A DNA stretch of 37,419 nt. It comes from Prevotella sp. (GTDB taxonomy: Bacteria > Bacteroidota > Bacteroidia > Bacteroidales > Bacteroidaceae). The notes beneath the pieces were generated by a model that searched no databases, was not told where the DNA came from, and worked only from the letters and a program-made list of their open reading frames with translations. Shown piece after piece: positions 25,467 through 33,942 of this stretch (position 1 is its first letter; each line of letters starts with the position of its first letter). The position numbers and the translations under genes are program-made. The stretch covers positions 1-37,419 of the forward strand of contig JAFVEE010000025.1 in assembly GCA_017478085.1 (NCBI GenBank), written 5' to 3'.

Positions 25467-26627
25467 ATGGAATTGAACGAACATAAATTCATCATTATTG
25501 GTAGTGATCACACCAATACGCTGGGCCAGATGCGTTGTCTGGGAGAGCATGGCATCAAGCCCATTGTGGTCATTACCGAAAAGCAGCCTTATTTAATCAC
25601 CAAAAGCAAATATCTGGGCGAACTGCATCAGGTGGGCAGCATTGCCGAGGCTCCCCGCTATGTGGCCGAGCATTGGGGCAATGAGCCTGTCAAGCCTTTC
25701 CTCTATACCGACCGCGACGATTTCATGTGTGCCATCGACGACTGTTATGATCTCTTATACGGCCGGTTCTACTTTTGGAATGCGGGTGAGAAAGGGCGCA
25801 TCCGCAAGCTTATCAACAAAGAGGAACAGATGGCCCTGGCCCGTGAGTGTGGCCTGAACGTCATTCCCACCGAGCGAGTCAGGCGCGGCGAGCTGCCCAA
25901 GACGCTCGACTATCCCATTTTCACGAAGGCCACCAACTCGCTGAATCCTTTTTGGAAAGCAAATGCTTTTGTTTGCAACAACGAGGCAGAACTACTGAAT
26001 GCCTACCAGCACATGGGTATTGACGAGGTGCTTCTTCAACGCTATATCAAGAAAAGAGACGAAGCTCCTATTCAAGGCTTAAGCATTGATGGCGGACGCG
26101 TGGTAAAGCTCTTTGCACGAAAGACATCAAAGCGCTTTGCTGCCAATGGCTTTGGTGTGTACAGCATGATTGAGCGTTTTGACGATGCCGAATTAGAATC
26201 CAAGGTTGCAGCTTTTGTCAAGTCTATAGGCTTTACTGGCATCTTTGAAATAGAATTTATCGAGGACGAACGTGGCATTATGTATTTTCTGGAAATCAAC
26301 TTCCGATGCACCATGTCTATTCATGCATACGCAGAATACGGTGTCAACATTCCCTATTTGTTCGCCCGGGCTACGCTTGAAGGTGCCATCCCGTTTGAGG
26401 AGATTCACTATTCGCCCAAGAAAGACTACCACATGATGATAGAACTGGAGGACCTGAAAGAATCCGTGGTTCATGGCAACACCTCCCTGTGGCAGTGGCT
26501 TGGCGACTTCCGCCGCGCCGACTCTTACCTCTACATCGACAAGAACGATATGGGACCCTTCTGGGCTTTGCTGCGCCGCAAGGCCGGCAATGCCGTGCGA
26601 GGGGCTCTTGGAATGAAAAAACGCTGA
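25467..26627 (+). CDS. ATP-grasp ligase of the glycan locus
   Basis: 386 aa. An N-terminal pre-ATP-grasp domain (FIIIGSDHTNTLGQMRCLGEHGIKPIVV) is followed by the ATP-binding lid region (KTLDYPIFTKATNSLN, EVLLQRYI) and metal-binding residues in GIFEIEFIEDERGIMYFLEINFR, where E and N of EINFR are expected ligands. Family members join a carboxylate to an amine or thiol with ATP. In polysaccharide loci they are proposed to attach amino acids to sugars; the substrate here is unknown. The central part (about 25930-26390) is AT-richer than the ends, suggesting a mosaic gene. It is the first gene of the rightward arm, downstream of the palindromic promoter. Confidence 0.85.
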   Translation: MELNEHKFIIIGSDHTNTLGQMRCLGEHGIKPIVVITEKQPYLITKSKYLGELHQVGSIAEAPRYVAEHWGNEPVKPFLYTDRDDFMCAIDDCYDLLYGRFYFWNAGEKGRIRKLINKEEQMALARECGLNVIPTERVRRGELPKTLDYPIFTKATNSLNPFWKANAFVCNNEAELLNAYQHMGIDEVLLQRYIKKRDEAPIQGLSIDGGRVVKLFARKTSKRFAANGFGVYSMIERFDDAELESKVAAFVKSIGFTGIFEIEFIEDERGIMYFLEINFRCTMSIHAYAEYGVNIPYLFARATLEGAIPFEEIHYSPKKDYHMMIELEDLKESVVHGNTSLWQWLGDFRRADSYLYIDKNDMGPFWALLRRKAGNAVRGALGMKKR

Positions 26628-26635
26628 GCCCACTT

Positions 26636-27787
26636 ATGAAAATAGCTTATATCTACTCTGCATTCATCAACATTGGCGGGGCCGACAAGATTATTATCGG
26701 CAAGGCCAACTATATGGCCCAGCAGTGGGGCTACGATGTCTATTTGATTACCGATTCCCAGAACGACATCGAGCCCTTCTTCCCCCTGTCTGAGAAGGTT
26801 CATCTGACAGACCTGGGCATCAACTTCTTCCAGCAGTACCAATACGGACCGCTGAAGCGCCTCTGGGTCTACCTGAAGCTGATGCGACGATACCGCCAGG
26901 GCCTGACGGACATTCTGTCAAAGATACGACCCGACGTGGTGGTATCCACCTTCGGTCGCGATGCCAAGTTCGTTGACCTATACAAGAAATATGCCCGTGC
27001 CGTCATTGCCGAGGTACACACCACCAAGAGCAATCTTCGCGCCCTACCCAACCTGCGGCTGAAAGGAGGTGTCTACAAGTTGCTGGCCGCCTACATCGAG
27101 CACCAGCTGAACGCTTCAGCCCGGCGCTTCGACGATGTGGTGGTGCTCAACAACCTGGAGCAAGACCTTTGGAAGCCGGTGCGCCAGGTCACGGTCATCA
27201 ACAATGCCGTGCAGTATTATCCTGAAGCCGAGAACCCTCTTTCAGCAAAAAGCGTCATCTACGTGGGGCGGGCAGAATACGAGAAAGCCCCGGACCGGCT
27301 CATAGAGATATGGCGACTGGTGGCCCAGCGCCATCCCGACTGGACGCTCCGCATGTTCTGCACGGGTGCCATGCTCGATGAGCTGAAGGCCAAGGTCAGT
27401 GAGTACGATTTGCAGCAGCAGGTGCTCTTCATGCCGCCCACCAAGGATATGGAGCGTGAGTACATGACGAGCAGCCTGTGCGTGCTGACCTCGCGCTTCG
27501 AAGGCTTCCCCGTTGTCTTGCAGGAAGCTATGGGGTGCGGTCTGCCATGCGTCTCGTTCAACTGCCCCAGCGGTCCGCGCTATCTCATCACCGACCAGGA
27601 GGACGGCTACCTCGTAGAGAACGGCAACACAGAGGCGTTTGCCCAGACCGTGTGCCAGCTCATTGAGAATGAATCGCTACGCCGCCAGCTGGGCCGCAAG
27701 GCCAAGCAGAACATAGCCCGCTACTCGAAAGAGAAGATTATGGGCCAGTGGCGCAATTTGTTTGAAAACTTAACACGTAACTCATAG
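26636..27787 (+). CDS. GT4-family glycosyltransferase
   Basis: 383 aa from ATG 26636. Starts MKIAYIYSAFINIGGADK, with the GG loop of GT-B enzymes that bind the acceptor. VVVSTFGRDAKFVDLY, VINNAVQYYPEAE, VIYVGRAEYEKAPDRL and the donor motif EGFPVVLQEAMGCGLP with EX7E follow, then SGPRYLITDQEDGYLVENG. It is probably a retaining glycosyltransferase using a nucleotide sugar. It lies 8 nt after the ATP-grasp gene, and its stop is immediately followed by the next ATG, so the arm is a tight operon. Confidence 0.92.
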   Translation: MKIAYIYSAFINIGGADKIIIGKANYMAQQWGYDVYLITDSQNDIEPFFPLSEKVHLTDLGINFFQQYQYGPLKRLWVYLKLMRRYRQGLTDILSKIRPDVVVSTFGRDAKFVDLYKKYARAVIAEVHTTKSNLRALPNLRLKGGVYKLLAAYIEHQLNASARRFDDVVVLNNLEQDLWKPVRQVTVINNAVQYYPEAENPLSAKSVIYVGRAEYEKAPDRLIEIWRLVAQRHPDWTLRMFCTGAMLDELKAKVSEYDLQQQVLFMPPTKDMEREYMTSSLCVLTSRFEGFPVVLQEAMGCGLPCVSFNCPSGPRYLITDQEDGYLVENGNTEAFAQTVCQLIENESLRRQLGRKAKQNIARYSKEKIMGQWRNLFENLTRNS

Positions 27788-28735
27788 ATGCTAAACAGGT
27801 TATTCAGAAAGGAAGGAGCCTTTGCCGTAGCCCTGTTTGCCAACGACCGGCTTACGCTCGATGCCCTCGACGAGGAGCATCTGGTCTATAAACTCGACAT
27901 CAAGGAGTTGTGGCGACCCAAGCCCGTGCTGTATCAGGCCGACTCGTTCCTCTTTGTGAAGGGCGACGAGCTCTTCCTCTTCTACGAGCTGCAGCACTGG
28001 GACGATCCGGGTGTGATAGCCATGGTGAAGACGCGCGACCTGCGCACCTGGTCGCAGCCGGTTGTCGTACTGAAGCAGCCCTTCCATCTGTCCTTTCCCT
28101 ACGTCTTCGAAGACGGTGGACAGGTCTTTATGGTGCCCGAATCGCAGGAGAGCGATGCCATACACCTATTCCGTGCCGACAACGACGAGCTCACGTCGTT
28201 CTCGCTGGTGCGCACGCTGCTGCATCAGGAGCGGGCCAATGGCATTCATTACAACTACGACGACAGCCACATATATAAGAAAGGTGGAACGTACTACCTC
28301 TTCACCTCCTATCAGCGCGACTGGATGTACTACCAGGAACTGTACACGTCTGACGACCTGCTTTCGGGCCAGTTCCGCCGCCACCCGGCTTCGCCCATCT
28401 GCGTGAGCAATGAGTTCGGGCGCAATGGCGGCTCGCTCATCGACTTCGACGGGCGACTGCTGCGCGTCACTCAGGATTGCCACGCCGACTATGGCGACAA
28501 CGTGTCGCTCATGGAAGTGACCCGGCTCGACGAACTGTCGTACGAGGAGCACCTCTTCAAGCGGAACGTCCTGCCCCGCAACAGCATCTTTACCGACGGC
28601 GGCCACCAGCTGAACATAGCGCGGTTCTGCGGAAAGTACGTCTACGCTACCGACTACAAGCAGAACCGGTGGGCCTGGTACCGACTATGGATAGCCTTAC
28701 TAACGAAACTAAAACTGCACGAGCATAAAGGATGA
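27788..28735 (+). CDS. Five-bladed beta-propeller protein (GH43-like fold, GINT1 N-domain-like)
   Basis: 315 aa. Repeated blade motifs such as VLYQADSFLFVKGDELFLFYEL, FPYVFEDGGQVFMVPESQE, DDSHIYKKGGTYYLFTSY and GGSLIDFDGRLLRVTQD are typical of glycosidase-like propellers of the GH32/43/62 group. They also recall the N-terminal domain of plant glucosamine inositolphosphorylceramide transferase (GINT1), a domain that occurs in bacterial glycan loci. No signal peptide is seen, so it is cytoplasmic, unlike normal GH43 enzymes. It begins the base after the upstream stop and overlaps the next start by 4 nt. The role (sugar transfer, binding or processing) is not known. Confidence 0.72.
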   Translation: MLNRLFRKEGAFAVALFANDRLTLDALDEEHLVYKLDIKELWRPKPVLYQADSFLFVKGDELFLFYELQHWDDPGVIAMVKTRDLRTWSQPVVVLKQPFHLSFPYVFEDGGQVFMVPESQESDAIHLFRADNDELTSFSLVRTLLHQERANGIHYNYDDSHIYKKGGTYYLFTSYQRDWMYYQELYTSDDLLSGQFRRHPASPICVSNEFGRNGGSLIDFDGRLLRVTQDCHADYGDNVSLMEVTRLDELSYEEHLFKRNVLPRNSIFTDGGHQLNIARFCGKYVYATDYKQNRWAWYRLWIALLTKLKLHEHKG

Positions 28736-29877
28736 AGATATTGTTTTTGGTCTATCACGGATTCTCCGACGTGAGCGGAATCAGTAAGAAGATACACTAT
28801 CAGGTGAAAGGACTTGAGCAGAACGGTCACGACGTACACCTGTGCTACTACGACCGTGGCACCAACGGCCACTGGCAGCGACTGGTCAGTCACAATGGGC
28901 AGGTGGCGGTGCTCACCGACTTTGGCAGCGGCAAGCTGGCGGGGCTTCGGCAGCGCACGAGCTATGGCTCGGTGGCCAGCTACTGCGCCCGACAGTCCAT
29001 CCAGATGGTCTATGCCCGCTGCTTCCAGAATGCCAATCCCTTTCTCATCCGCTTCTTCCGCAAGCTAAAGTCCATGGGAGTGAAAAGCGTGATGGAGATT
29101 CCCACCTACCCCTACGACCAGGAGTTTCAGGGATTCTCGCGCACCGAGCGATTGCAGCTGCACATAGACCAGCAGTACCGCGACCGCCTGGCCCGGCAGC
29201 TTCAGGCCATCGTGACCTTTACCAACGAGCAGCTGATCTTCGGGCAGCGCACCATCAACATCAGCAATGGGGTCGACCTGGACAGCATTCCCCTTCATCA
29301 GAAGGTCGACACCTCACAGGAGCTTCACCTCATAGGCGTGGCCGAGGTTCACTTCTGGCATGGCTACGACCGCTTGATAGCCGGCCTGGGCGAGTACTAC
29401 CGCAAGGGGCACACGCCCAAGCAGGTCTACTTCCACATCGTGGGCGGCGTGTGGAAGTCTGAGATGTACGACGACGAGCATGCTCCCGGCTTCCACGAGC
29501 TCATCGAGAAGTATGGCCTGCAGGACAAGGTCATCTTCCACGGCCAGCTCTTTGGCGAAGCCCTCAACTCCGTGTTCCGGCAGTCCAGCTTCGCCGTGGG
29601 CAGCCTGGCGCGACATCGCAGCGGCATCAGCGACATCAAGACGCTGAAGAACCGCGAATACGCCACCCGTGGCCTGCCCTTCATCTATTCCGAGAACGAC
29701 AGCGACTTCGACCATCAGCCATACGTGCTGAAGGCTCCTGCCGACGAGTCGCCCGTAGACATAGCCCAGATAGTTGCGTTTGAAGAGCAGCTCACGATGA
29801 AGCCACAGGAGATACGCCACACCGTGGAGCACCTCTCGTGGAAGATGCAGATGCAGAAAGTGGTCGAAAGTCTTTAA
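28732..29877 (+). CDS. GT4-like glycosyltransferase with atypical donor motif
   Basis: 381 aa. Starts MKILFLVYHGFSDVSGISKK, a GT-B N-terminus with the acceptor loop. VYARCFQNANPFLIRFFRKL, VTFTNEQLIFGQRTINISNGVDL and LIGVAEVHFWHGYDRL match GT4-like enzymes. In place of the EX7E motif there is GISDIKTLKNREYATRGLP, a variant seen in a subgroup with an EYxxRGxP element. It may still be active, with a different donor. The ATGA overlap with the propeller gene suggests their products work together. Confidence 0.85.
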   Translation: MKILFLVYHGFSDVSGISKKIHYQVKGLEQNGHDVHLCYYDRGTNGHWQRLVSHNGQVAVLTDFGSGKLAGLRQRTSYGSVASYCARQSIQMVYARCFQNANPFLIRFFRKLKSMGVKSVMEIPTYPYDQEFQGFSRTERLQLHIDQQYRDRLARQLQAIVTFTNEQLIFGQRTINISNGVDLDSIPLHQKVDTSQELHLIGVAEVHFWHGYDRLIAGLGEYYRKGHTPKQVYFHIVGGVWKSEMYDDEHAPGFHELIEKYGLQDKVIFHGQLFGEALNSVFRQSSFAVGSLARHRSGISDIKTLKNREYATRGLPFIYSENDSDFDHQPYVLKAPADESPVDIAQIVAFEEQLTMKPQEIRHTVEHLSWKMQMQKVVESL

Positions 29878-29889
29878 CTGTGTAAAGAA

Positions 29890-31038
29890 ATGAAAGTAGT
29901 ATTCCTTCATCACGCCAATGTGTACAGGGCAGGAATCGAGCGGATGCTTGCTGTCAAGTCAACGATGTTGGCCGAGCAAATGGGGTGGGATGTGATCATG
30001 CTTACCTACGAGCAGAACGGGGCGTCGTTTCCCTATCCGCTTTCGCCGAAGGTCAAGTGCGTCGACCTGAACGTTCACTTCTACGATGCATTCAAAGTGC
30101 CCCACCCTATGCGCTATTTCCGCAAGCTCGCCCTGCGCCGCCAGCTGGGCAGGGCGCTGCGCACCTTTCTTCGCGAGCAGCAGCCCGACGTGGTCATTTG
30201 TACCGACAAGGATGCCAACGAGCTGAATGCGCTTTCCTGGGCCCACACCACCGAGAAGCTCGTCATCGAGGCCCACACGGGCATGATTGACCATGAGATG
30301 CAGGTGCTGCGCACGGAATCGCTCGTGAGGAAGCTGTCTGCACGCAAGGATATGGCCCGGCTGAAGAAGGCGGTCTCTCAGTTCGATGCCCTGGTGGCTC
30401 TAACGCCCGACGATGCACGTTGCTGGTCGCCACTGGTCAGCACGGTGGTCATACCCAACTTCCTTCCCGGCGGGCCCTGCCCCGTGGCCGACCTCTCGGT
30501 CGAGAAGAAGCGCATCATTGTTGTGGGACGCCTGGACTACCAGAAGGGACAGGACCTGCTGCTGAAAGCCTGGCAACAGGTGGAGGCTCGCCACCCGGAA
30601 TGGCATCTCGAACTCTTTGGCGACGGCGCCGATAGCGACCAGCAGGAACTCCATGCGCTCATGTCGGCCTTCCACCTCAGGAACGCCGCCATCCATCCGT
30701 CTACGCCCGACATCACTGCCCAGTACGTGCAAAGCGACTTTCTGGTGTGCTCCTCGCGCTGGGAGTCGTTCGGTCTGATCATCATCGAGGCTATGGCATG
30801 CGGTCTTCCCGTTGTTTCGTTCAATTGCGACAACGGCCCCCGCAACATCATTGCCGAGGGACAGAACGGACTCTTGGTAAGGAATGGCGATGTCGACGAC
30901 ATGGCCGCAAAAATCTGTCAGCTTATTGAACACTCGGAGCAACGCCGCCAGTTAGGCGCAAACGCCCGCCAAAGCGTGGCCCGCTTTGGCCAGAAGGTAG
31001 TCTTTGGGCAGTACATCAGTTTCCTGCAGCATCTTTAA
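29890..31038 (+). CDS. GT4-family glycosyltransferase
   Basis: 382 aa. Starts MKVVFLHHANVYRAGIERM, with the GT-B fold motifs VIPNFLPGG, IIVVGRLDYQKGQDLLLKAW, LELFGDGAD and the EX7E motif ESFGLIIIEAMACGLPVV, then NGPRNIIAEGQNGLLV. It resembles the 26636 enzyme in architecture, suggesting an ancestral duplication or a shared donor. It starts 12 nt after the previous gene and is the last gene of the rightward arm. It faces the TRIC gene with 24 bp between stops and no clear terminator. Confidence 0.92.
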   Translation: MKVVFLHHANVYRAGIERMLAVKSTMLAEQMGWDVIMLTYEQNGASFPYPLSPKVKCVDLNVHFYDAFKVPHPMRYFRKLALRRQLGRALRTFLREQQPDVVICTDKDANELNALSWAHTTEKLVIEAHTGMIDHEMQVLRTESLVRKLSARKDMARLKKAVSQFDALVALTPDDARCWSPLVSTVVIPNFLPGGPCPVADLSVEKKRIIVVGRLDYQKGQDLLLKAWQQVEARHPEWHLELFGDGADSDQQELHALMSAFHLRNAAIHPSTPDITAQYVQSDFLVCSSRWESFGLIIIEAMACGLPVVSFNCDNGPRNIIAEGQNGLLVRNGDVDDMAAKICQLIEHSEQRRQLGANARQSVARFGQKVVFGQYISFLQHL

Positions 31039-31062
31039 TCCAGGCCTGCCATCGCCTCGTGC

Positions 31063-31680
31063 CTAAGCCTCGCTCTTCAGAATAGGAAGGGAGATGTGGT
31101 AGCGCACGGCAAGGAAACGAATGAGGCAGGTGGTCAGGAAACTCACAATGGCCGTGAACTCGACGGGCAGCCCCAGGCTCATACCGCCCCAGTAGGCCAG
31201 GCCGCCAAGAACGCAGGCCATGGCATAAATCTCTCGGTGAAAGATCACGGGCTCGTTGTTGAGCAGCACATCGCGAATGACGCCGCCCGCCGAGCCTGTA
31301 ATGCATCCCATGATGATAGCCACCCAGAAGGGCTGACCGAAAGCGAGGCTCTTCTGTATGCCAGCTATGGTGAAGAGGGCCAGGCCCAGCGTATCGAACA
31401 CGAACCAGGCGTTCTTCAGCGGCTCCATCCACCGGCCGAAGAAAGCCACGGTGAGCAGGGCCACGGCGGTGCATATCATATAGATGGGCGTGGTCATCCA
31501 GAAAGGAGTGGTGCCCAGCATCACGTCGCGTATGGTGCCGCCGCCAATGGCCACGGCTATGCCGCATACGTAGCCGCCGAACCAGTCGAACTGCTTGGCA
31601 GCGGCGTGGCGTATGCCCGAGATAGCAAAGGCAAAGGTGCCCAGCATCTCAATGATCAGAATGATAATGTCCTGGTTCAT
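31063..31680 (-). CDS. TRIC family ion channel (UPF0126)
   Basis: 205 aa from ATG 31680, which overlaps the rarA stop (ATGA). Seven hydrophobic segments hold the duplicated signature GGGTIRDVMLG (first half) and GSAGGVIRDVLLNNEPVIF (second half), as in bacterial TRIC-type channels, which form trimeric monovalent cation channels in the inner membrane. FAFAISGIRHAAAKQFDWFG at the start and YWGGMSLGLP near the end are also conserved. It is co-transcribed with rarA, an association seen in other Bacteroidetes to my recollection. Confidence 0.9.
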   Translation of the reverse strand: MNQDIIILIIEMLGTFAFAISGIRHAAAKQFDWFGGYVCGIAVAIGGGTIRDVMLGTTPFWMTTPIYMICTAVALLTVAFFGRWMEPLKNAWFVFDTLGLALFTIAGIQKSLAFGQPFWVAIIMGCITGSAGGVIRDVLLNNEPVIFHREIYAMACVLGGLAYWGGMSLGLPVEFTAIVSFLTTCLIRFLAVRYHISLPILKSEA

Positions 31681-32957
31681 GGCTGATGGTCTTCGTAGCG
31701 TTCTCCCCAGTAGTTCACCATGCGCTGGTACAGCTTCTCCTCGGCGGGGTTGTGCTGCCCGTGCCACAGGCGTTCGTTTACAAGCGCATCGGGCAGGTAC
31801 TGCTGGGGGGTGAAGTGGCCGGGGTAGTCGTGGGGATACAGGTAGCCGTCGTGGTAGCCCAGCTCCTTCATCAGCTGCGTGGGGGCGTTGCGCAGGGGCA
31901 GCGGCACGGGCTGGTTGCCCGTCTGTCGCACCAGCTGCAAGGCGGCATCGATGCCCAGGTAGGCCGAGTTGCTCTTGGGGCTGGTGGCCAGGTAGACCAC
32001 GGCCTCGGCCAGGGCGATGCGTGCCTCAGGCCAGCCTATCTTCATCACCGTGTCGAAGGCGGCATTGGCCAGCAGCAGGGCGTTGGGGTTGGCCAGGCCA
32101 ACGTCTTCGCTGGCCGAGATGACCAGCCGGCGGGCTATGAACTGCGGGTCTTCGCCGCCCTCTATCATGCGGGCCATCCAGTAGAGCGCGGCATCGGGGT
32201 CGCTGCCGCGTATGCTCTTGATGAAGGCCGAAATAATGTCGTAGTGCATCTCGCCCTGCTTGTCGTAGGCCAGCGGGTTCTGTTGCAGGCGGGCAGCCAC
32301 CAGCTCGTCGGTTATCACCACGTCGCCCTGGCCTTCGGCCTCTACCACCAGCTCCAGTATGTTCAGCAGCTTGCGGGCATCGCCGCCGCTGTAGCGCAGC
32401 AGGGCGCCCGTCTCTTGCAGGTCTATGTGCCGCTCCTTCAGCACCACGTCGGTGGTCAGGGCGCGGTGCAGCAGCTGCAGCAGGTCGTCTTTCTCGAGCG
32501 ACTTGAGCACGTAGAGCTGACAGCGCGACAGCAGGGGGCGAATGACCTCGAACGAGGGGTTCTCGGTGGTGGCGCCTATCAGGGTCACGATGCCCTTCTC
32601 CACGGCACCCAGCAGCGAGTCTTGCTGCGACTTAGAGAAGCGGTGAATCTCGTCAATGAACAAGATGGGCGATGCCTCGTTGAAGAAGCGGCCCTTCTGG
32701 GCCTTCTCGATCACCTCGCGCACGTCCTTCACGCCGCTGGTCACGGCGCTCAGCGTGTAGAAGGGTGTCTCCAGCCGGTGGGCTATGATCTGTGCCAGGG
32801 TGGTCTTGCCCACGCCCGGCGGGCCCCAGAGTATGAACGACGAGATGCGCCCGGAGTCTATCATCTGCCGCAGCACCGCCCCCTGGCCCACCAGGTGGCG
32901 CTGGCCTATGTAGTCGTCGAGCGTCCGCGGACGCAGTCTCTCTGCCAATGGTTCCAT
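31677..32957 (-). CDS. rarA: Replication-associated recombination AAA+ ATPase (RarA/MgsA)
   Basis: 426 aa. Acts at stalled replication forks. MEPLAERLRPRTLDDYIGQ at the start matches the family, then Walker A GPPGVGKT (45-52), Walker B LFIDEIHRF, sensor ATTENPSFE and SRCQ. The C-terminal part has IISAFIKSIRGSDPDAALYWMARM and the MgsA motif YPHDYPGHFTPQQYLP. The frame is open for 60 codons upstream, but those residues are hydrophobic junk and contain the promoter, so ATG 32957 is used. The 3' end overlaps the TRIC gene. Confidence 0.95.
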   Translation of the reverse strand: MEPLAERLRPRTLDDYIGQRHLVGQGAVLRQMIDSGRISSFILWGPPGVGKTTLAQIIAHRLETPFYTLSAVTSGVKDVREVIEKAQKGRFFNEASPILFIDEIHRFSKSQQDSLLGAVEKGIVTLIGATTENPSFEVIRPLLSRCQLYVLKSLEKDDLLQLLHRALTTDVVLKERHIDLQETGALLRYSGGDARKLLNILELVVEAEGQGDVVITDELVAARLQQNPLAYDKQGEMHYDIISAFIKSIRGSDPDAALYWMARMIEGGEDPQFIARRLVISASEDVGLANPNALLLANAAFDTVMKIGWPEARIALAEAVVYLATSPKSNSAYLGIDAALQLVRQTGNQPVPLPLRNAPTQLMKELGYHDGYLYPHDYPGHFTPQQYLPDALVNERLWHGQHNPAEEKLYQRMVNYWGERYEDHQP

Positions 32958-32990
32958 TGTGCTTTTTCCTTTCTTACCTATTTCTATGTG

Positions 32991-32998
32991 CAAAGTTA
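32991..32998 (-). promoter_or_regulatory. -7 box (TAACTTTG) of rarA
   Basis: On the minus strand TAACTTTG lies 33 nt before the rarA ATG. The position expected for TTTG has tttc. Confidence 0.6.
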
Positions 32999-33061
32999 AG
33001 CAAAAAGAGCGACCTACGAAAAAAATATGGCTAAAAACTTGGGAATAAGAAATAAAGTATT

Positions 33062-33069
33062 TACTTTTG
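33062..33069 (+). promoter_or_regulatory. -7 box (TACTTTTG) of the acidic-tail protein gene
   Basis: TACTTTTG lies 27 nt before ATG 33097, divergent from the rarA promoter with about 60 bp between the -7 boxes. Confidence 0.6.
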
Positions 33070-33096
33070 CAGCCGAAAACAACAAAAAGAATCATC

Positions 33097-33906
33097 ATGG
33101 AGCAACAAAACGCTAAGAAAGCACTCACGCTGAAGACACTCACCAAGAGCAGCGTGTGGGACGTTCAGGAGAACGACATCTTCCGCCTGTGGGAGGGTGC
33201 CGACAAGGATGCCGAGGTGAAGGACAACGTGCGACACTACGTTGACATCATCAGGTCGGCATTCATGGTCGAAGAGATAACCAGCGACTCGTCGCTGCTC
33301 AAGTCGAAGTATGAGAAGCAGGGATATAAGGTAGGACAGGTGCGGCTGGACGAGGACAAGAAGATAACCTGGGCCATCAAGAAGCGCCCCATCATGCGGG
33401 TGACCGACCTGACCTACGAGAACATACGCCACATCTCGGCCGCAAAGCTCATCGAGGTGCTCGACCGCAACTTCGGCGGTGGCTGGGACTCGCTGTCACA
33501 GAGCATCAAGGACATCATCGAGAGCGGGTTCGACATCTCGACCACCACGCTGCCCAAAGACCGCCTGCACACGAAGGGCGGCATGTACGAGAAGAAGGTA
33601 GACGACGGCTTCGAGGTGCTGGAAGTGCCCAAGGGCACGTGGGTTGAGGCCATCTTCGCCAAGGTGAAGCCCGAGGCCGAGAAGCCCCGCATGAAGTTCA
33701 ACGTGATGCGCGACGACGAGGATCTGGACGACGATGAGGATGTAGAAATTGAGGACAACTACAACAAGCCCGACGAGGATGACATCGAGATAGAGGGCCC
33801 CAACGACGACGAGATTACCGAGGACAACTACTCTACGATGATGGATCTGGGCAGCGACGACCCCGACGAAGAGGCCGCCAACCTGGCCGATTACGGTGAG
33901 GAATAG
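33097..33906 (+). CDS. Unknown protein with acidic C-terminal tail
   Basis: 269 aa, no domain that I recognise. Residues 1-120 are basic/helical with a possible wHTH-like part (LTKSSVWDVQENDIFRLWEGADK, KITWAIKKRPIMRVTDLTYENIRH). Residues 121-190 include AAKLIEVLDRNFGGGWDSLSQSIKDIIESGFDISTT and YEKKVDDGFEVLEVPKGTWVEAIFAK. The last ~55 residues are very rich in Asp/Glu (EDLDDDEDVEIEDNYN...), resembling DNA-mimic or RNA polymerase delta-like tails. It is divergent from rarA and followed by the second 22-bp array. Probably a Bacteroidales-specific cytosolic protein; function unknown. Confidence 0.78.
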   Translation: MEQQNAKKALTLKTLTKSSVWDVQENDIFRLWEGADKDAEVKDNVRHYVDIIRSAFMVEEITSDSSLLKSKYEKQGYKVGQVRLDEDKKITWAIKKRPIMRVTDLTYENIRHISAAKLIEVLDRNFGGGWDSLSQSIKDIIESGFDISTTTLPKDRLHTKGGMYEKKVDDGFEVLEVPKGTWVEAIFAKVKPEAEKPRMKFNVMRDDEDLDDDEDVEIEDNYNKPDEDDIEIEGPNDDEITEDNYSTMMDLGSDDPDEEAANLADYGEE

Positions 33907-33942
33907 CCCACGCGTCGCCCACCCCATTCTTACTATAATCAC

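Noticed and set aside
32958-33146. N-terminal extension of RarA
   Set aside because: The extra residues are encoded by the promoter region and the divergent gene's start; they do not match the family.
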